DNA of 64,000 nucleotides from 43-108 sp001915545. Its GTDB lineage: Bacteria; Bacteroidota; Bacteroidia; Bacteroidales; Bacteroidaceae. The notes below the pieces were generated by a model. The model worked only from the letters and a program-made list of their open reading frames with translations, did not search any database and had not been told where the DNA came from. The stretch spans positions 1 through 64,000 of the forward strand of contig CABUGV010000020.1 of the NCBI GenBank assembly GCA_902491215.1. Direction: 5' to 3'. The translations under genes and the position numbers were made by a program. How positions within the stretch are numbered: the stretch's first letter is position 1; each line of letters starts with the position of its first letter. Shown here one piece after another: positions 36,930-45,788 of the stretch.

Positions 36930-38366
36930 ATGAAACCAACAGACAGATTACTTGTAATATTTATATGTGTCACAACATTTTGTATCATAACAATCGGAGC
37001 AAAGGGTCAAGGAATCGGATTAGCGAAAAATAAGATAATGCACGTATCACCAGATAAAGCTACAAATCCATTAAAGGCATATATTACTAAAACGAAAAAT
37101 CGTTTTCTTAACTACTCAAAGATAAGTAGCCAAAGCGTAGACACAGCCGATATGAACGTTTTTCCAATAACACCAGGACAGATAAAAATGGCAGAATGTT
37201 TGGAAAACGAACTGCGTGAAATATGCAAAGGAAGTAATGCAATAATAACACGAAGCGCAGAACAGTATGTTTATGTAAAGCTTCCTTCAAACATAAACAA
37301 CCCAAATGTACCTTCTGTAATGTTTATGGCTCATCTTGACGTAACACCTGAAGCACCAGGGCAAAATATCAAGCCAATAGTACATGAGAATTACAACGGT
37401 GGTGACATAAAATTGCCTACGGGCATAACACTAAGTCCGGAGACTCCAGAGGGTACACATTTGAAAAACTGCAATGGAAAAACGATTATAACATCTGACG
37501 GTTCGACGCTTCTCGGAGCTGACGATAAAGCAGGAGTGACAATTCTTGTGGGACTGGTTGAGACACTTGTGAAAAATAAAAAGATACAACACGGCAACGT
37601 TTATATGGTATTCTCACAGAATGAGGACATTGGTCGCGCCGCAGACCGTTTCGAGACAAAGTATGTAGACGGAAACCCAGACATAGTGATAGATGTAGAT
37701 GGAAATATGCCTGACAGATTTTCTGTTGAAAATTTCACTGCTTCGATGATTATTTACCGTTTCCATGGACATGATGCACATCCCGGCGAAGGTTTTACAA
37801 ATAAATACGGTGATGCATTAACAGCAGCTTCTTACTTCATAGGACAGATAGATCCAACCAAACATCCCTCGGCCAGCAAAAACAAGCAAGGATATATTCA
37901 CTGTTACTCTATGGTTCATCCCACAGACAGCACAGGAAAAGAAATATCAGAAGACTATCTCGTAAAAATACGCTTACGCTATTTTGACAAGAACGAAGGT
38001 GATACTCTGCGACAGATGCTTCATAATGCCGAAAAGCTTGTAGTGGAAGCCTATCCATTTGTGAGAGTAGAAGCTGGGACAGAAATGATACAATATGAAA
38101 ATATAGCCTACACTATGTATCCAGGTATAGCAGAACTTATAATTAAAAGTGCAGCAAAATATGGCATGACAATGGTGCCAAGTAGCGAACGCGGTGGCAC
38201 AACCTCTGCGATGATGGCCGCAAAAGGCCTGCCTGGTGGACCTTGTATATACAGTGCACAACAAGCAGCACACAGTGTATATGAATGGGTATGTGTAGAA
38301 GATATGGTAAAAATGATGTTTATAACAGCAGACATTGTGAAGAATATCACAAAAATGATGAAATAA
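36930..38366 (+). CDS. Exported PepT-like M20 tripeptide aminopeptidase
   Basis: A 478-residue M20 metallopeptidase resembling peptidase T, which removes N-terminal residues from tripeptides. The two-zinc site is readable: MAHLDVTPEAPG (His and catalytic Asp), LLGADDKAGVT (bridging Asp), SQNEDIGRAADRF (catalytic base E and zinc E/D), DVDG, and a late histidine in QQAAHSVYEW. PepT is normally cytoplasmic and about 410 residues; this one adds about 60 N-terminal residues starting with a hydrophobic signal-like segment, so it is probably exported. Base composition is intermediate between the AT-rich operon and the housekeeping genes. It ends just before the second terminator repeat. Confidence 0.88.
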   Translation: MKPTDRLLVIFICVTTFCIITIGAKGQGIGLAKNKIMHVSPDKATNPLKAYITKTKNRFLNYSKISSQSVDTADMNVFPITPGQIKMAECLENELREICKGSNAIITRSAEQYVYVKLPSNINNPNVPSVMFMAHLDVTPEAPGQNIKPIVHENYNGGDIKLPTGITLSPETPEGTHLKNCNGKTIITSDGSTLLGADDKAGVTILVGLVETLVKNKKIQHGNVYMVFSQNEDIGRAADRFETKYVDGNPDIVIDVDGNMPDRFSVENFTASMIIYRFHGHDAHPGEGFTNKYGDALTAASYFIGQIDPTKHPSASKNKQGYIHCYSMVHPTDSTGKEISEDYLVKIRLRYFDKNEGDTLRQMLHNAEKLVVEAYPFVRVEAGTEMIQYENIAYTMYPGIAELIIKSAAKYGMTMVPSSERGGTTSAMMAAKGLPGGPCIYSAQQAAHSVYEWVCVEDMVKMMFITADIVKNITKMMK

Positions 38367-38399
38367 AAACTTTTATCCAAATGACCGATTTGGGTTGAA

Positions 38400-38452
38400 C
38401 AATACAAAAGCGGAAGCAACAGGCTTTAAAAGTCCATTGCTTCCGCTTTTTC
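38400..38452 (+). terminator. Hairpin terminator repeat, copy 2 (right edge of AT-rich region)
   Basis: The stem AAAAGCGGAAGCAA with TTGCTTCCGCTTTTT is two pairs longer than in copy 1, because both strands changed together. It shares CAATACAAAAGCGGAAGC and CTTTAAAAGTCCA with 32031-32083. It follows the PepT-like gene by 34 nt. Confidence 0.82.
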
Positions 38453-38474
38453 TTATGATTTTGTCTAATCCTAA

Positions 38475-39508
38475 AATAACGTGAGTTCGACGAATTCAGA
38501 ACAATGCAAGCTATGTGTCATTTGTTCTCGTAACATTGATACACGGCTTCTTTGGAAAGCAGCAATATGCAGCAATTGCACTCAAGAGGTTGACAATAAA
38601 ATTATCAAAGCTTCTATGCCGTGAATGTTCCACTTGTGCAATATTCTTGAGTTCATCATTTACGGTTTCTATAATGGCCCGCTTCCTGAGAAGCAGTTTG
38701 TCTGAAAGTGTCATCAATGCACCTTTCATATTGCTTTTCATCTTGGTTATAAGCTGTATGCCGTCGACGAACAATCTTTCAAAGAGATTCTTGCCGATGT
38801 ATCCCTTATCGCCGACCAGCTTTCCATAAATGAAATCCATAAATGATTTGTATTCCAGAGGTTTACGGTCATCCACATTGCCGGGCGTGATCATGAAATT
38901 CAAGAGTTCTCCACGTTCATTGCATATAAGATGCAATTTGAATCCGAAGAACCAACCCATGGAGCATTTTCCCTTTTGCGCTATTCCCTTGAACGTCTTA
39001 TGAATAAGGAATCTCTGGTTCCTGCATACCCGTAAGGGAGTGCTGTCAACGAAGCTGATGCCGGTACATTTGCCCAAAAGCACCTTCTTGATGAACAGGG
39101 CCAATGGGACGGCAACTTCCTTTTCCAATTCAACAAAACGGTTATAGGAAACGACCTTCGGGAAGAGATGGCGCATATGCCTGCAGACCTTTTCCAGATA
39201 GAAATGCTTCAGGCAACGGTATCCCGAATCGTGAAAAAGTATCATGATGAGCATGATTTCTGCCTTTGACATGGTTGAAACGCGATGATACGGACGCTTT
39301 GTGGTGGATTTAAGTGTATATTTTGCCGTCATGGCATCAAAAAACTTGCAGAAATCATCTGCCATACAAAATAATTCTATAACTTTGCTTTCGGTGATCA
39401 TAGCGATTATTGTTTGTAATCCTTTGTAATTCAACACTATAAAAATACAACATTTTTCGCTAATCACCAATTTCTTAAACATTTACAATTCGTCGAACTC
39501 ACGTTATT
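38475..39508. mobile_element. IS982-family insertion sequence, 1034 bp
   Basis: Perfect 22-bp terminal inverted repeats (38475-38496 and 39487-39508, beginning AATAACGTGAGTTCGACG) flank a single transposase gene on the minus strand. No clear target-site duplication flanks it (CCTAA on the left, ATTACG on the right), which suggests rearrangement after insertion. It directly abuts the remnant of another transposase gene. Confidence 0.88.
38511..39401 (-). CDS. IS982-family DDE transposase
   Basis: A 296-residue transposase, apparently intact. The catalytic triad is visible as SFVDSTPL (D), GDKGYIG (D) and IETVNDELK (E), with the IS982/IS4-type stretch KGKCSMGWFFGFKLHLI. The ATG at 39401 was preferred over 39482 because the protein then begins MITESKVIELF, as in relatives, and the extra N-terminal residues come from the repeat end. 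Confidence 0.93.
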   Translation of the reverse strand: MITESKVIELFCMADDFCKFFDAMTAKYTLKSTTKRPYHRVSTMSKAEIMLIMILFHDSGYRCLKHFYLEKVCRHMRHLFPKVVSYNRFVELEKEVAVPLALFIKKVLLGKCTGISFVDSTPLRVCRNQRFLIHKTFKGIAQKGKCSMGWFFGFKLHLICNERGELLNFMITPGNVDDRKPLEYKSFMDFIYGKLVGDKGYIGKNLFERLFVDGIQLITKMKSNMKGALMTLSDKLLLRKRAIIETVNDELKNIAQVEHSRHRSFDNFIVNLLSAIAAYCCFPKKPCINVTRTNDT

Positions 39509-39954
39509 ATTACGGATATAAACTGCATGCAGTCTGCGGGTTAAGCGGAGTCATCCATTCCTTTGACCTTACAAAGGCAAGTGTACATGACATCCGTTAC
39601 CTGAAAGACGTAAGGGTGGAGTACAGCAACTGTACGCTTATCGGTGACAGAGGGTATATCAGTGCCGATGTTCAGCTGGACTTGTTTGAAAAGGCCAATA
39701 TCAGGCTGGAGGTGCCTTACAGAGAAAATCAGAAGGAATGGAAACCTGTATTTCTTCGTTTACCAAGGCTAGAAAAAGGATTGAGACACTGTTTTGGCAA
39801 CTGTGTGACCAATTTATGGTTGTAAGGAATTATGCGAAAGATACTGACGGATTGTTTACTCGGATTATAGGGAAGATCTGCGCACTTACTATACTGCAAT
39901 ACATTAACTATAAAAATAATAGACCCATTGGAAGAGTTAAATATGCGCTAATTT
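39509..39954 (+). pseudogene. C-terminal remnant of a second transposase, frameshifted
   Basis: A coding trace (YYGYKLHAVCGLSGVIHSFDL through VPYRENQKEWKPVF) runs from about 39511. It shifts frame near 39760 and continues as FTKARKRIETLFWQLCDQF to RVKYALI at 39954. The N-terminal half, including the first catalytic Asp, is absent and may have been lost when the adjacent IS982 element inserted. It resembles the IS982/IS4 superfamily (GDRGYIS motif with the second Asp). It is non-functional. Confidence 0.85.
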
Positions 39955-39973
39955 AATTCCGCCAATGGGTTTT
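39923..39973 (+). terminator. Hairpin at the end of the transposase remnant
   Basis: ACCCATTGG (39923-39931) pairs perfectly with CCAATGGGT (39962-39970), followed by TTTT. The left arm lies within the last codons of the remnant. It may be the terminator or part of the end of the old element. Confidence 0.6.
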
Positions 39974-39974
39974 A

Positions 39975-40784
39975 TCAATCTACAGCTATGTTTTCCGTTA
40001 CTGTACTCTCGTCTTTTATAGACTCATAAAAATGTGTCAAAGAAGAATATACATATGCTGACACTGGATATATACCTATAAACAAGGCTAGGATGCCGAC
40101 GATATACCATCCAATGAAAGAAAGACCGAAAAGGAAAAGATGTACCTTACGACCTTTCATCATCCTGCAGCTCATACGCATAACTTCTGTTGCCGACTTG
40201 TCTGGATTGTCGTATGCGATGAATGGAATCATGGCAAATGCACATGACAAAATAATTGCATAAACTAATCCTGCAACATATACACATACGCCTAATGCAA
40301 TAAGTACATAGGACAGAGTCATGTCGATGTCGTTCAGAAAACTTACCGGTGAACTCAAAATCAATCCTACGACCAATGCTACAAGCACACATGCAGTTAT
40401 ACAGATGTCAGGGAGCAACATTGTACCGACAACGTGCAGATAGCGCTTCTTTGCAGACAATAAGTCAGAGAAATCAAATCGTCCCTTACGTACCATGTTC
40501 AGAAATGACGCAGCCAAACCATATTTAATTGGCTCAGAAACGAAAACAAGCCACAACAGACACAATACGGACAGTCCTATAACTGCCATAGCAATAAATA
40601 TGGCAGCCCCAATTGCTGCACTGGAACCTCCACTCAACGCCGTCATAAACGATGTAAACATGTTTAGGATCAGGTTAGGAGCAGAAGTTATTATTCCGAC
40701 AACCAATATTGCGACGGAAGTTTCCGCCCACTTGCCACGCAGACTTTCGCGCCCGCGTCGTGACAATTCTGAAATGGAAAGCAT
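39975..40784 (-). CDS. DUF975 family integral membrane protein
   Basis: A 269-residue membrane protein with about six hydrophobic segments (near 25-48, 57-82, 119-145, 158-190, 215-240) and the N-terminal SRRGRESLRGKW motif typical of DUF975. Its function is unknown. It is the last gene of the ilvE-containing minus-strand run, 23 nt after ilvE. The transposase remnant ends 20 nt beyond its stop, so the insertion cluster borders but does not disrupt it. Confidence 0.82.
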   Translation of the reverse strand: MLSISELSRRGRESLRGKWAETSVAILVVGIITSAPNLILNMFTSFMTALSGGSSAAIGAAIFIAMAVIGLSVLCLLWLVFVSEPIKYGLAASFLNMVRKGRFDFSDLLSAKKRYLHVVGTMLLPDICITACVLVALVVGLILSSPVSFLNDIDMTLSYVLIALGVCVYVAGLVYAIILSCAFAMIPFIAYDNPDKSATEVMRMSCRMMKGRKVHLFLFGLSFIGWYIVGILALFIGIYPVSAYVYSSLTHFYESIKDESTVTENIAVD

Positions 40785-40807
40785 AAGATCTAAGATTTTA
40801 AGGCGAT

Positions 40808-41830
40808 TTATTCAATCACAACTGTAGTCCAATTATGTACATCCGGTTCTATGCCGTACTGTATGTTGCGAAGCTTGTTGTAAAGCATTGTGCTCACAGG
40901 TCCCGGCTTTCCGTCCTTTGAGAATACATACGATTTCTTTCCTTCAAGATCATCGATACGTTCTATAGGACTGATTACAGCAGCGGTACCGCATGCTCCG
41001 GCCTCCTCGAATGTTGCCAGCTCTTCTTCTGGAATTGGTCTGCGCTCCACCTTCATGCCCATGTCTTCAGCAAGCTGCATGAGACTCTTATTGGTTATTG
41101 AAGGCAAAATAGAAGTTGACTTCGGTGTAACGTATGTATTGTTCTTTATACCGAAGAAATTGGCAGCACCACACTCGTCCATGTATTTCTTTTCCTTGGC
41201 ATCGAGATAAAACTCGCAGCTATAGCCGAGATCATGCGCCATCTTGTTTGCACGCAGACTGGCCGCATAGTTACCGCCGACCTTGTAGATACCAGTACCA
41301 AGAGGAGCTGCACGGTCGAACTCTCGGATGATGACATAAGGATTTGTTGCAAATCCGCCCTTGAAATATGGTCCTACCGGAGTAACGAAAATAAGGAACA
41401 GATATTCAGAAGAAGGATGTACTCCCACCTGTGCTGATGTTCCAACGAGAAGCGGACGGATATACAATGTTGCACCACTTTCATAAGGTGGAATGAAACG
41501 GCTGTTTAGTCTGACAGCCATCGTAACCATTTTTTCGAACAATTCTGTAGAAACTTCAGGCATAAGGATACCGCGACATGTGCTCTGCAGACGCGCAGCA
41601 TTCTCGTCCATACGGAACACACGCACCTTGCCGTCAGGACAACGATATGCCTTGAGACCTTCGAAAGCCTCCTGACCATAGTGCAGGCATGTTGCAGCCA
41701 TGTGCATAGGTATGGTTTCCTCGGAGCAGATTTCTATTTCACCCCACTTGCCGTCACGATAATAACAACGTACGTTGTAGTCAGTCTTGTGATATCCGAA
41801 TCCAAGACTAGTCCAATCCATTTCACTCAT
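40808..41830 (-). CDS. ilvE: Branched-chain amino-acid aminotransferase
   Basis: A 340-residue PLP enzyme of fold type IV that interconverts Leu/Ile/Val with their 2-oxo acids. Motifs include QEAFEGLKAYR, RPLLVGTSAQVGV, the PLP-lysine region YKVGGNYAASLRANKMA, and EEAGACGTAAVISPI. Length and the N-terminal WTSLGFGY motif match the eukaryote-like BCAT group found in Bacteroidota. A candidate promoter lies 41 nt upstream of the start. Confidence 0.95.
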   Translation of the reverse strand: MSEMDWTSLGFGYHKTDYNVRCYYRDGKWGEIEICSEETIPMHMAATCLHYGQEAFEGLKAYRCPDGKVRVFRMDENAARLQSTCRGILMPEVSTELFEKMVTMAVRLNSRFIPPYESGATLYIRPLLVGTSAQVGVHPSSEYLFLIFVTPVGPYFKGGFATNPYVIIREFDRAAPLGTGIYKVGGNYAASLRANKMAHDLGYSCEFYLDAKEKKYMDECGAANFFGIKNNTYVTPKSTSILPSITNKSLMQLAEDMGMKVERRPIPEEELATFEEAGACGTAAVISPIERIDDLEGKKSYVFSKDGKPGPVSTMLYNKLRNIQYGIEPDVHNWTTVVIE

Positions 41831-41870
41831 GTTCGTATATTTTTTATTAATGTTTTACATAATTACCTAA

Positions 41871-41878
41871 CAAAAGTA
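41871..41878 (-). promoter_or_regulatory. -7 box upstream of ilvE
   Basis: TACTTTTG on the minus strand matches TAnnTTTG, about 41 nt before the ilvE ATG. No TTTG is present at -33. Confidence 0.45.
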
Positions 41879-41931
41879 CACATATTTTTCTCATTCGTAC
41901 TGCTAATGATGGAAAAAGTAAGATTAATGTG

Positions 41932-42159
41932 TCATTTTTCTTCATCTTCCGCAAGAATTCTGTTCACCTCATCGTTTACTCCGGTGAGCCTTGCGCGACA
42001 AAAAGCAGTTAGTTTCTTAGCTTCCCTGAGATTCTCGGCAAGACTGTCTACATTCATCTTTCCATTCTCAATTCCGGAAATGATTTCTTCCAGTTTAGCC
42101 ATAGCTTCCTCATAGGTAAGCTGTATTTCTTCTGATGCTTTTTTATCTGTTTTCTTCAT
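41932..42159 (-). CDS. xseB: Exodeoxyribonuclease VII small subunit
   Basis: A 75-residue helical protein with the family core TYEEAMAKLEEIISGIENGKMNVDSL. It binds along the coiled coil of XseA to form the single-strand nuclease. It lies 41 nt downstream of xseA on the same strand. Length is typical. Confidence 0.93.
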   Translation of the reverse strand: MKKTDKKASEEIQLTYEEAMAKLEEIISGIENGKMNVDSLAENLREAKKLTAFCRARLTGVNDEVNRILAEDEEK

Positions 42160-42200
42160 ATATCTTATATTAATTGTTCATCGTTGATAATTATCTTCAG

Positions 42201-43571
42201 CTATAAGTCGTCGGATATTTTGCTGTCTGCATCAATATTTCTGATCTCCGACTCTACTGTTCCTGACGCAAGCACCGTCGTAATGACCTGTCCAGGACGA
42301 AGTCCGGAAGCACTGCGGACAGCATGTCCGTCGACAAGTGTAATGCTGTAGCCTAAACGCAGCAAACGCTCAGGACTGGCATCGGATATTTTCTGTTCGG
42401 CGAGCTGAAGTTTGTGGTCTTCTGCATCAAGCATTCTACCTGTTGCCTGTTTCAATCTTGGTGCAACTGCAGTCAATACAGCCTCAGCAGAAGCCAGAGT
42501 CTGAACAGAGGAACGTACTATGCGCTGAGCCAGACGCTCCAGCCGTGCTTTTTCGCGTGTATAAAAAAGATTGCACAATGGGGCCATCGGCGAAATAAGT
42601 GCGCGCAATCTTTCATTTTCATACTTCATCCTTGCAGAAACGGTGACAGCCAATTTGTCGGACAATGAAGTCAGAAGATTCAACTCGTTTTCCTGAATAT
42701 GTATTATAAATTCTGCGGCCGCCGTAGGTGTCTTTACTCTTGTATTGGCAATGAGGTCAATGACAGTATCGTCACGCTCGTGTCCAATACCTGTTATAAC
42801 AGGCAAGGGGAATTGTGCCACATTCTCGGCAAGGTTCAAACTGTCGAATGCCGTAAGGTCGGATGCGGCTCCACCACCACGCAAGATTACAACCACATCC
42901 CATGGCATAGGGTCAAGTGCCACAGCATTGAGTGCAGAAATTATACTGTCCTCGACAGCTGCACCTTGCATAGAAGCTTCGAAAAGCTTTATTTCGTAAG
43001 CCTCCGGACATGGAGCATTCCGTATCTGAGACATAAAATCACCGTAACCGGCTGCTGTTGAACTGGAAATAACTGCAATGCGCCGAATGACACGCGGAAC
43101 TGGCAATTCCTTATTCATCGTCAATATGCCTTCTTCCTCCAGCTGTTTCAGTATAGCTCTTCGCTTACGTGCAATGTCGCCCAACGTATAAGAAGGGTCA
43201 ATATCGAGCACATTGAGTGAATAACCGTAGAGTTCATGGAACTGCACCTGAACCTGCACCAGCACATTCATACCAGACGACAACGATTGTCCGGAAATAC
43301 GCATAAAGGCCTCGCGCAGCATCAGCCAGCGCAAAGCCCATATCTGTCCTCTGGCCTTAGCAATAAGGCCATCGCCTGAAGGACTTTTCTGTACAAATTC
43401 CAAATAACAGTGACCGCGATTCTGCCTCACTTCACTCAGTTCGGCACGAACCCAATAAAGACGGGTGAAGCTTGAGTCAATCAGCGAACGAACCATATTG
43501 TTGAGTTCGTACAACGTCATGCCTGCAGAATCACCGGCATAAGAATCAACAGAAAAATCCGAATCAAACAT
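42201..43571 (-). CDS. xseA: Exodeoxyribonuclease VII large subunit
   Basis: A 456-residue nuclease subunit with an N-terminal OB fold (about 20-120), the catalytic exonuclease VII domain (VISSSTAAGYGDFMSQI, VVILRGGGAASDLTAFDS, ITGIGHERDDTVIDLIAN) and a C-terminal helical region that binds XseB. It degrades single-stranded DNA in repair. The ATG at 43571 is preferred; the upstream start at 43601 would add ten hydrophobic residues not seen in the family. Confidence 0.95.
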   Translation of the reverse strand: MFDSDFSVDSYAGDSAGMTLYELNNMVRSLIDSSFTRLYWVRAELSEVRQNRGHCYLEFVQKSPSGDGLIAKARGQIWALRWLMLREAFMRISGQSLSSGMNVLVQVQVQFHELYGYSLNVLDIDPSYTLGDIARKRRAILKQLEEEGILTMNKELPVPRVIRRIAVISSSTAAGYGDFMSQIRNAPCPEAYEIKLFEASMQGAAVEDSIISALNAVALDPMPWDVVVILRGGGAASDLTAFDSLNLAENVAQFPLPVITGIGHERDDTVIDLIANTRVKTPTAAAEFIIHIQENELNLLTSLSDKLAVTVSARMKYENERLRALISPMAPLCNLFYTREKARLERLAQRIVRSSVQTLASAEAVLTAVAPRLKQATGRMLDAEDHKLQLAEQKISDASPERLLRLGYSITLVDGHAVRSASGLRPGQVITTVLASGTVESEIRNIDADSKISDDL

Positions 43572-43626
43572 AATACATACTATTATTCTTTCAAATAACA
43601 CCTATTATATACACAACAGGTGAAAA

Positions 43627-45006
43627 TCATTCAGCTTCTGTAACGCCCAAACGATAAGCCCGACCGAAGTCTGGAATGCCATATCCAAAGACATTATCAG
43701 GATAATCGGCACGGTCACCGCTACGACGTACAAGATCCATTATCTCATACGCATCAAGATCGGGAAAAGCCTGCCAAAGACATGCCACCATTCCTGTGAG
43801 TATAGGAGAAGAGAACGAAGTTCCGTTTGCTCGACCAATCCGGCCTGTTATATCAAGAACCGTTGACATAACTCCCATTGTGGCAACATCTGGTTTCACA
43901 CGGCCGTCGGCAGAATAGCCCAAGGAAGAAAACAGTGCATTGACACCCTTACGATCAACTGCACCAACAGTGAGAATGTCGCGAGCATCAGCCGGACAAC
44001 CGATTCGCTTCCATGCGTCCATACCTTCGTTGCCTGCACTGTTGCACAATATCATACCTTTCGATGCAACCATTGACGCTGTACGAGAAATAAGGCGAGT
44101 AATACCGTCCTGCTCGCGGTATTCAATATTGTCGGCGCTATTGTCGAACTTGGTGTAGCCCAATGATGAATTTACGACATCAGCTCCTACACTGTCGGCA
44201 AACTCCATTGCTGCTGCCCAATAGTCCTCCTCGACCATCTGCTCCGTATCACCGTCTTCGCTGCGCAAAAGCCAGAATGAAGCTCCTGGAGCCGTACCCA
44301 CCATCTTGCCGGGTTTATTTGTGCCGATACATGAAAGAACCATCATGCCATGACTGTTTTCCGCATATATATCGCTATTGGGATTTACAAAATCATGAGT
44401 GCCTAGAATGCGTACATTGTCGAGCATCGGAATTACGTCTGCATTATAAAATCCACCATCAATGATGGCTATAGTCATTCCCTCACCACGGAATCCGCGT
44501 TCATGAAGAGCCAATCCGTTAATCTGTTCGATCTGGCGCTGTGCAGAACCATAGTTATATTCAGAAACGACGGTATCATTGACAATCAGTGAACGTCTGT
44601 CTGTTGTATCTACAACAGCAGGAGATGTATAAACTGCAACTCTACGCACACCTTCAACAAAAGGCAGACTGCTTACAGCATTCATCTTTAGGGTGTCGGT
44701 ACACTGAACAAGAACAGTGTTGTTCCATTTGCTTGTGCACAAAATCTTGACTCCCGATTCAGAAATAGACTTGAGATATGTTTCGCTCACAGGCAAATCG
44801 GTTTCGTCAATTCTGATGCCCTGACGCTTACGACGCTGTATGGCTTTCTCGGAAAGGAACTCTTCCGGGCGGGAAGTCTTGTAGGCAGACATTTTCTTGT
44901 CTGCCAAAGAAACACGATATTTATAATAAGGAGTAAAACTGCAGCTGTCGCCAGCCATTGCCGACAACGAAACGGCAAAAGCGAACAATAAAAGAAATCT
45001 CTTCAT
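43627..45006 (-). CDS. Exported subtilisin-like serine protease (S8)
   Basis: A 459-residue S8 protease with a signal peptide (ending LSAMAGD). The catalytic triad is readable in order: Asp in IAIIDGGFY, His in NSHGMMVLSC, and Ser in NGTSFSSPILTGM. The oxyanion Asn lies in LCNSAGNEG. An N-terminal stretch of about 130 residues before the catalytic domain is probably a propeptide (VSLADKKMSAYKTSRPEEFLSEKAIQRRKRQGI). The C-terminus has no type IX sorting domain, so it is periplasmic or exported by another route. It is in a minus-strand run with xseA. Confidence 0.92.
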   Translation of the reverse strand: MKRFLLLFAFAVSLSAMAGDSCSFTPYYKYRVSLADKKMSAYKTSRPEEFLSEKAIQRRKRQGIRIDETDLPVSETYLKSISESGVKILCTSKWNNTVLVQCTDTLKMNAVSSLPFVEGVRRVAVYTSPAVVDTTDRRSLIVNDTVVSEYNYGSAQRQIEQINGLALHERGFRGEGMTIAIIDGGFYNADVIPMLDNVRILGTHDFVNPNSDIYAENSHGMMVLSCIGTNKPGKMVGTAPGASFWLLRSEDGDTEQMVEEDYWAAAMEFADSVGADVVNSSLGYTKFDNSADNIEYREQDGITRLISRTASMVASKGMILCNSAGNEGMDAWKRIGCPADARDILTVGAVDRKGVNALFSSLGYSADGRVKPDVATMGVMSTVLDITGRIGRANGTSFSSPILTGMVACLWQAFPDLDAYEIMDLVRRSGDRADYPDNVFGYGIPDFGRAYRLGVTEAE

Positions 45007-45079
45007 AAACTTTATCTTTTGTTTTGTATAACGTTTGTCATAGTGATTTTAAGTCTCCGGCAATAATAAAAAACATCCG

Positions 45080-45772
45080 CTAAATTCTAGGACGTCTGCC
45101 GGTCAACAAATGTACAAAATTATCGTAAGAAGCCTCAAGATAACTGTGTTCATAAGGCTTAAGTTTTAAAGTAAACGGGATTTTTACGTCATCGAGTCCG
45201 AAATATTGTGACACGATACTGGTCATATTGCATGAAAGATCGTCCTTTTTCTTCAGGAGCGCCATGCAGCAACGCAAAGCAAGACCACGGTCACCCGAAT
45301 GGCGAAGTGCAAGAAAAAGCATGTAATATGCAAGCGGCGATGTAATCTTAATCAAGTGCACCACCCTACTTTTCTCATCATCTACAGCAAACAGCCTGAA
45401 CACTTCTTCCATCTGCTCTATGCTTACAAGCATTGGGAGCAACATATCCATGACCTTGCGCGATGCAGTCGGAGATATCTGATCAAGAAACGCGGCAACA
45501 GCATGCGCATCGTCTGAAGAAAAATCAAGACTTCCTGATTTGACTATCGCAGATGCACCAAGTATACATGTAATGAAAGCCTGGTGTCTATACTTAAGCA
45601 GATGCAGATATGCCTGCCAGAAAGCAGAGCCGTCAAGTTCCGGCATGATACTTTCGCGCACAACAGATTCGGCACGGCGGAAATCAGAATTCGACATCTT
45701 GCCGAACAACTGATAAAGGCCGTCCCAATCGCTGTTAACTATTTTAGCCCTCAACACATCAACCGAAATCAT
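45080..45772 (-). CDS. Uncharacterised helical cytoplasmic protein next to sprA
   Basis: A 230-residue protein of unknown family with no signal peptide or membrane segment. It is rich in helices, and the second half has HEAT/TPR-like features (YYMLFLALRHSGDRGLALRCCMALLKKKD). It lies 17 nt downstream of sprA and is likely co-transcribed. A link to type IX secretion is only positional. Confidence 0.7.
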   Translation of the reverse strand: MISVDVLRAKIVNSDWDGLYQLFGKMSNSDFRRAESVVRESIMPELDGSAFWQAYLHLLKYRHQAFITCILGASAIVKSGSLDFSSDDAHAVAAFLDQISPTASRKVMDMLLPMLVSIEQMEEVFRLFAVDDEKSRVVHLIKITSPLAYYMLFLALRHSGDRGLALRCCMALLKKKDDLSCNMTSIVSQYFGLDDVKIPFTLKLKPYEHSYLEASYDNFVHLLTGRRPRI

Positions 45773-45788
45773 ATAGCAGCAATAGTAT

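Noticed and set aside
38515..38829. Plus-strand gene inside the insertion sequence
   Set aside because: It is the antisense shadow of the intact IS982 transposase on the minus strand.
39616..39956. Two functional short transposase genes
   Set aside because: They are two frames of one broken C-terminal remnant lacking the first catalytic Asp.
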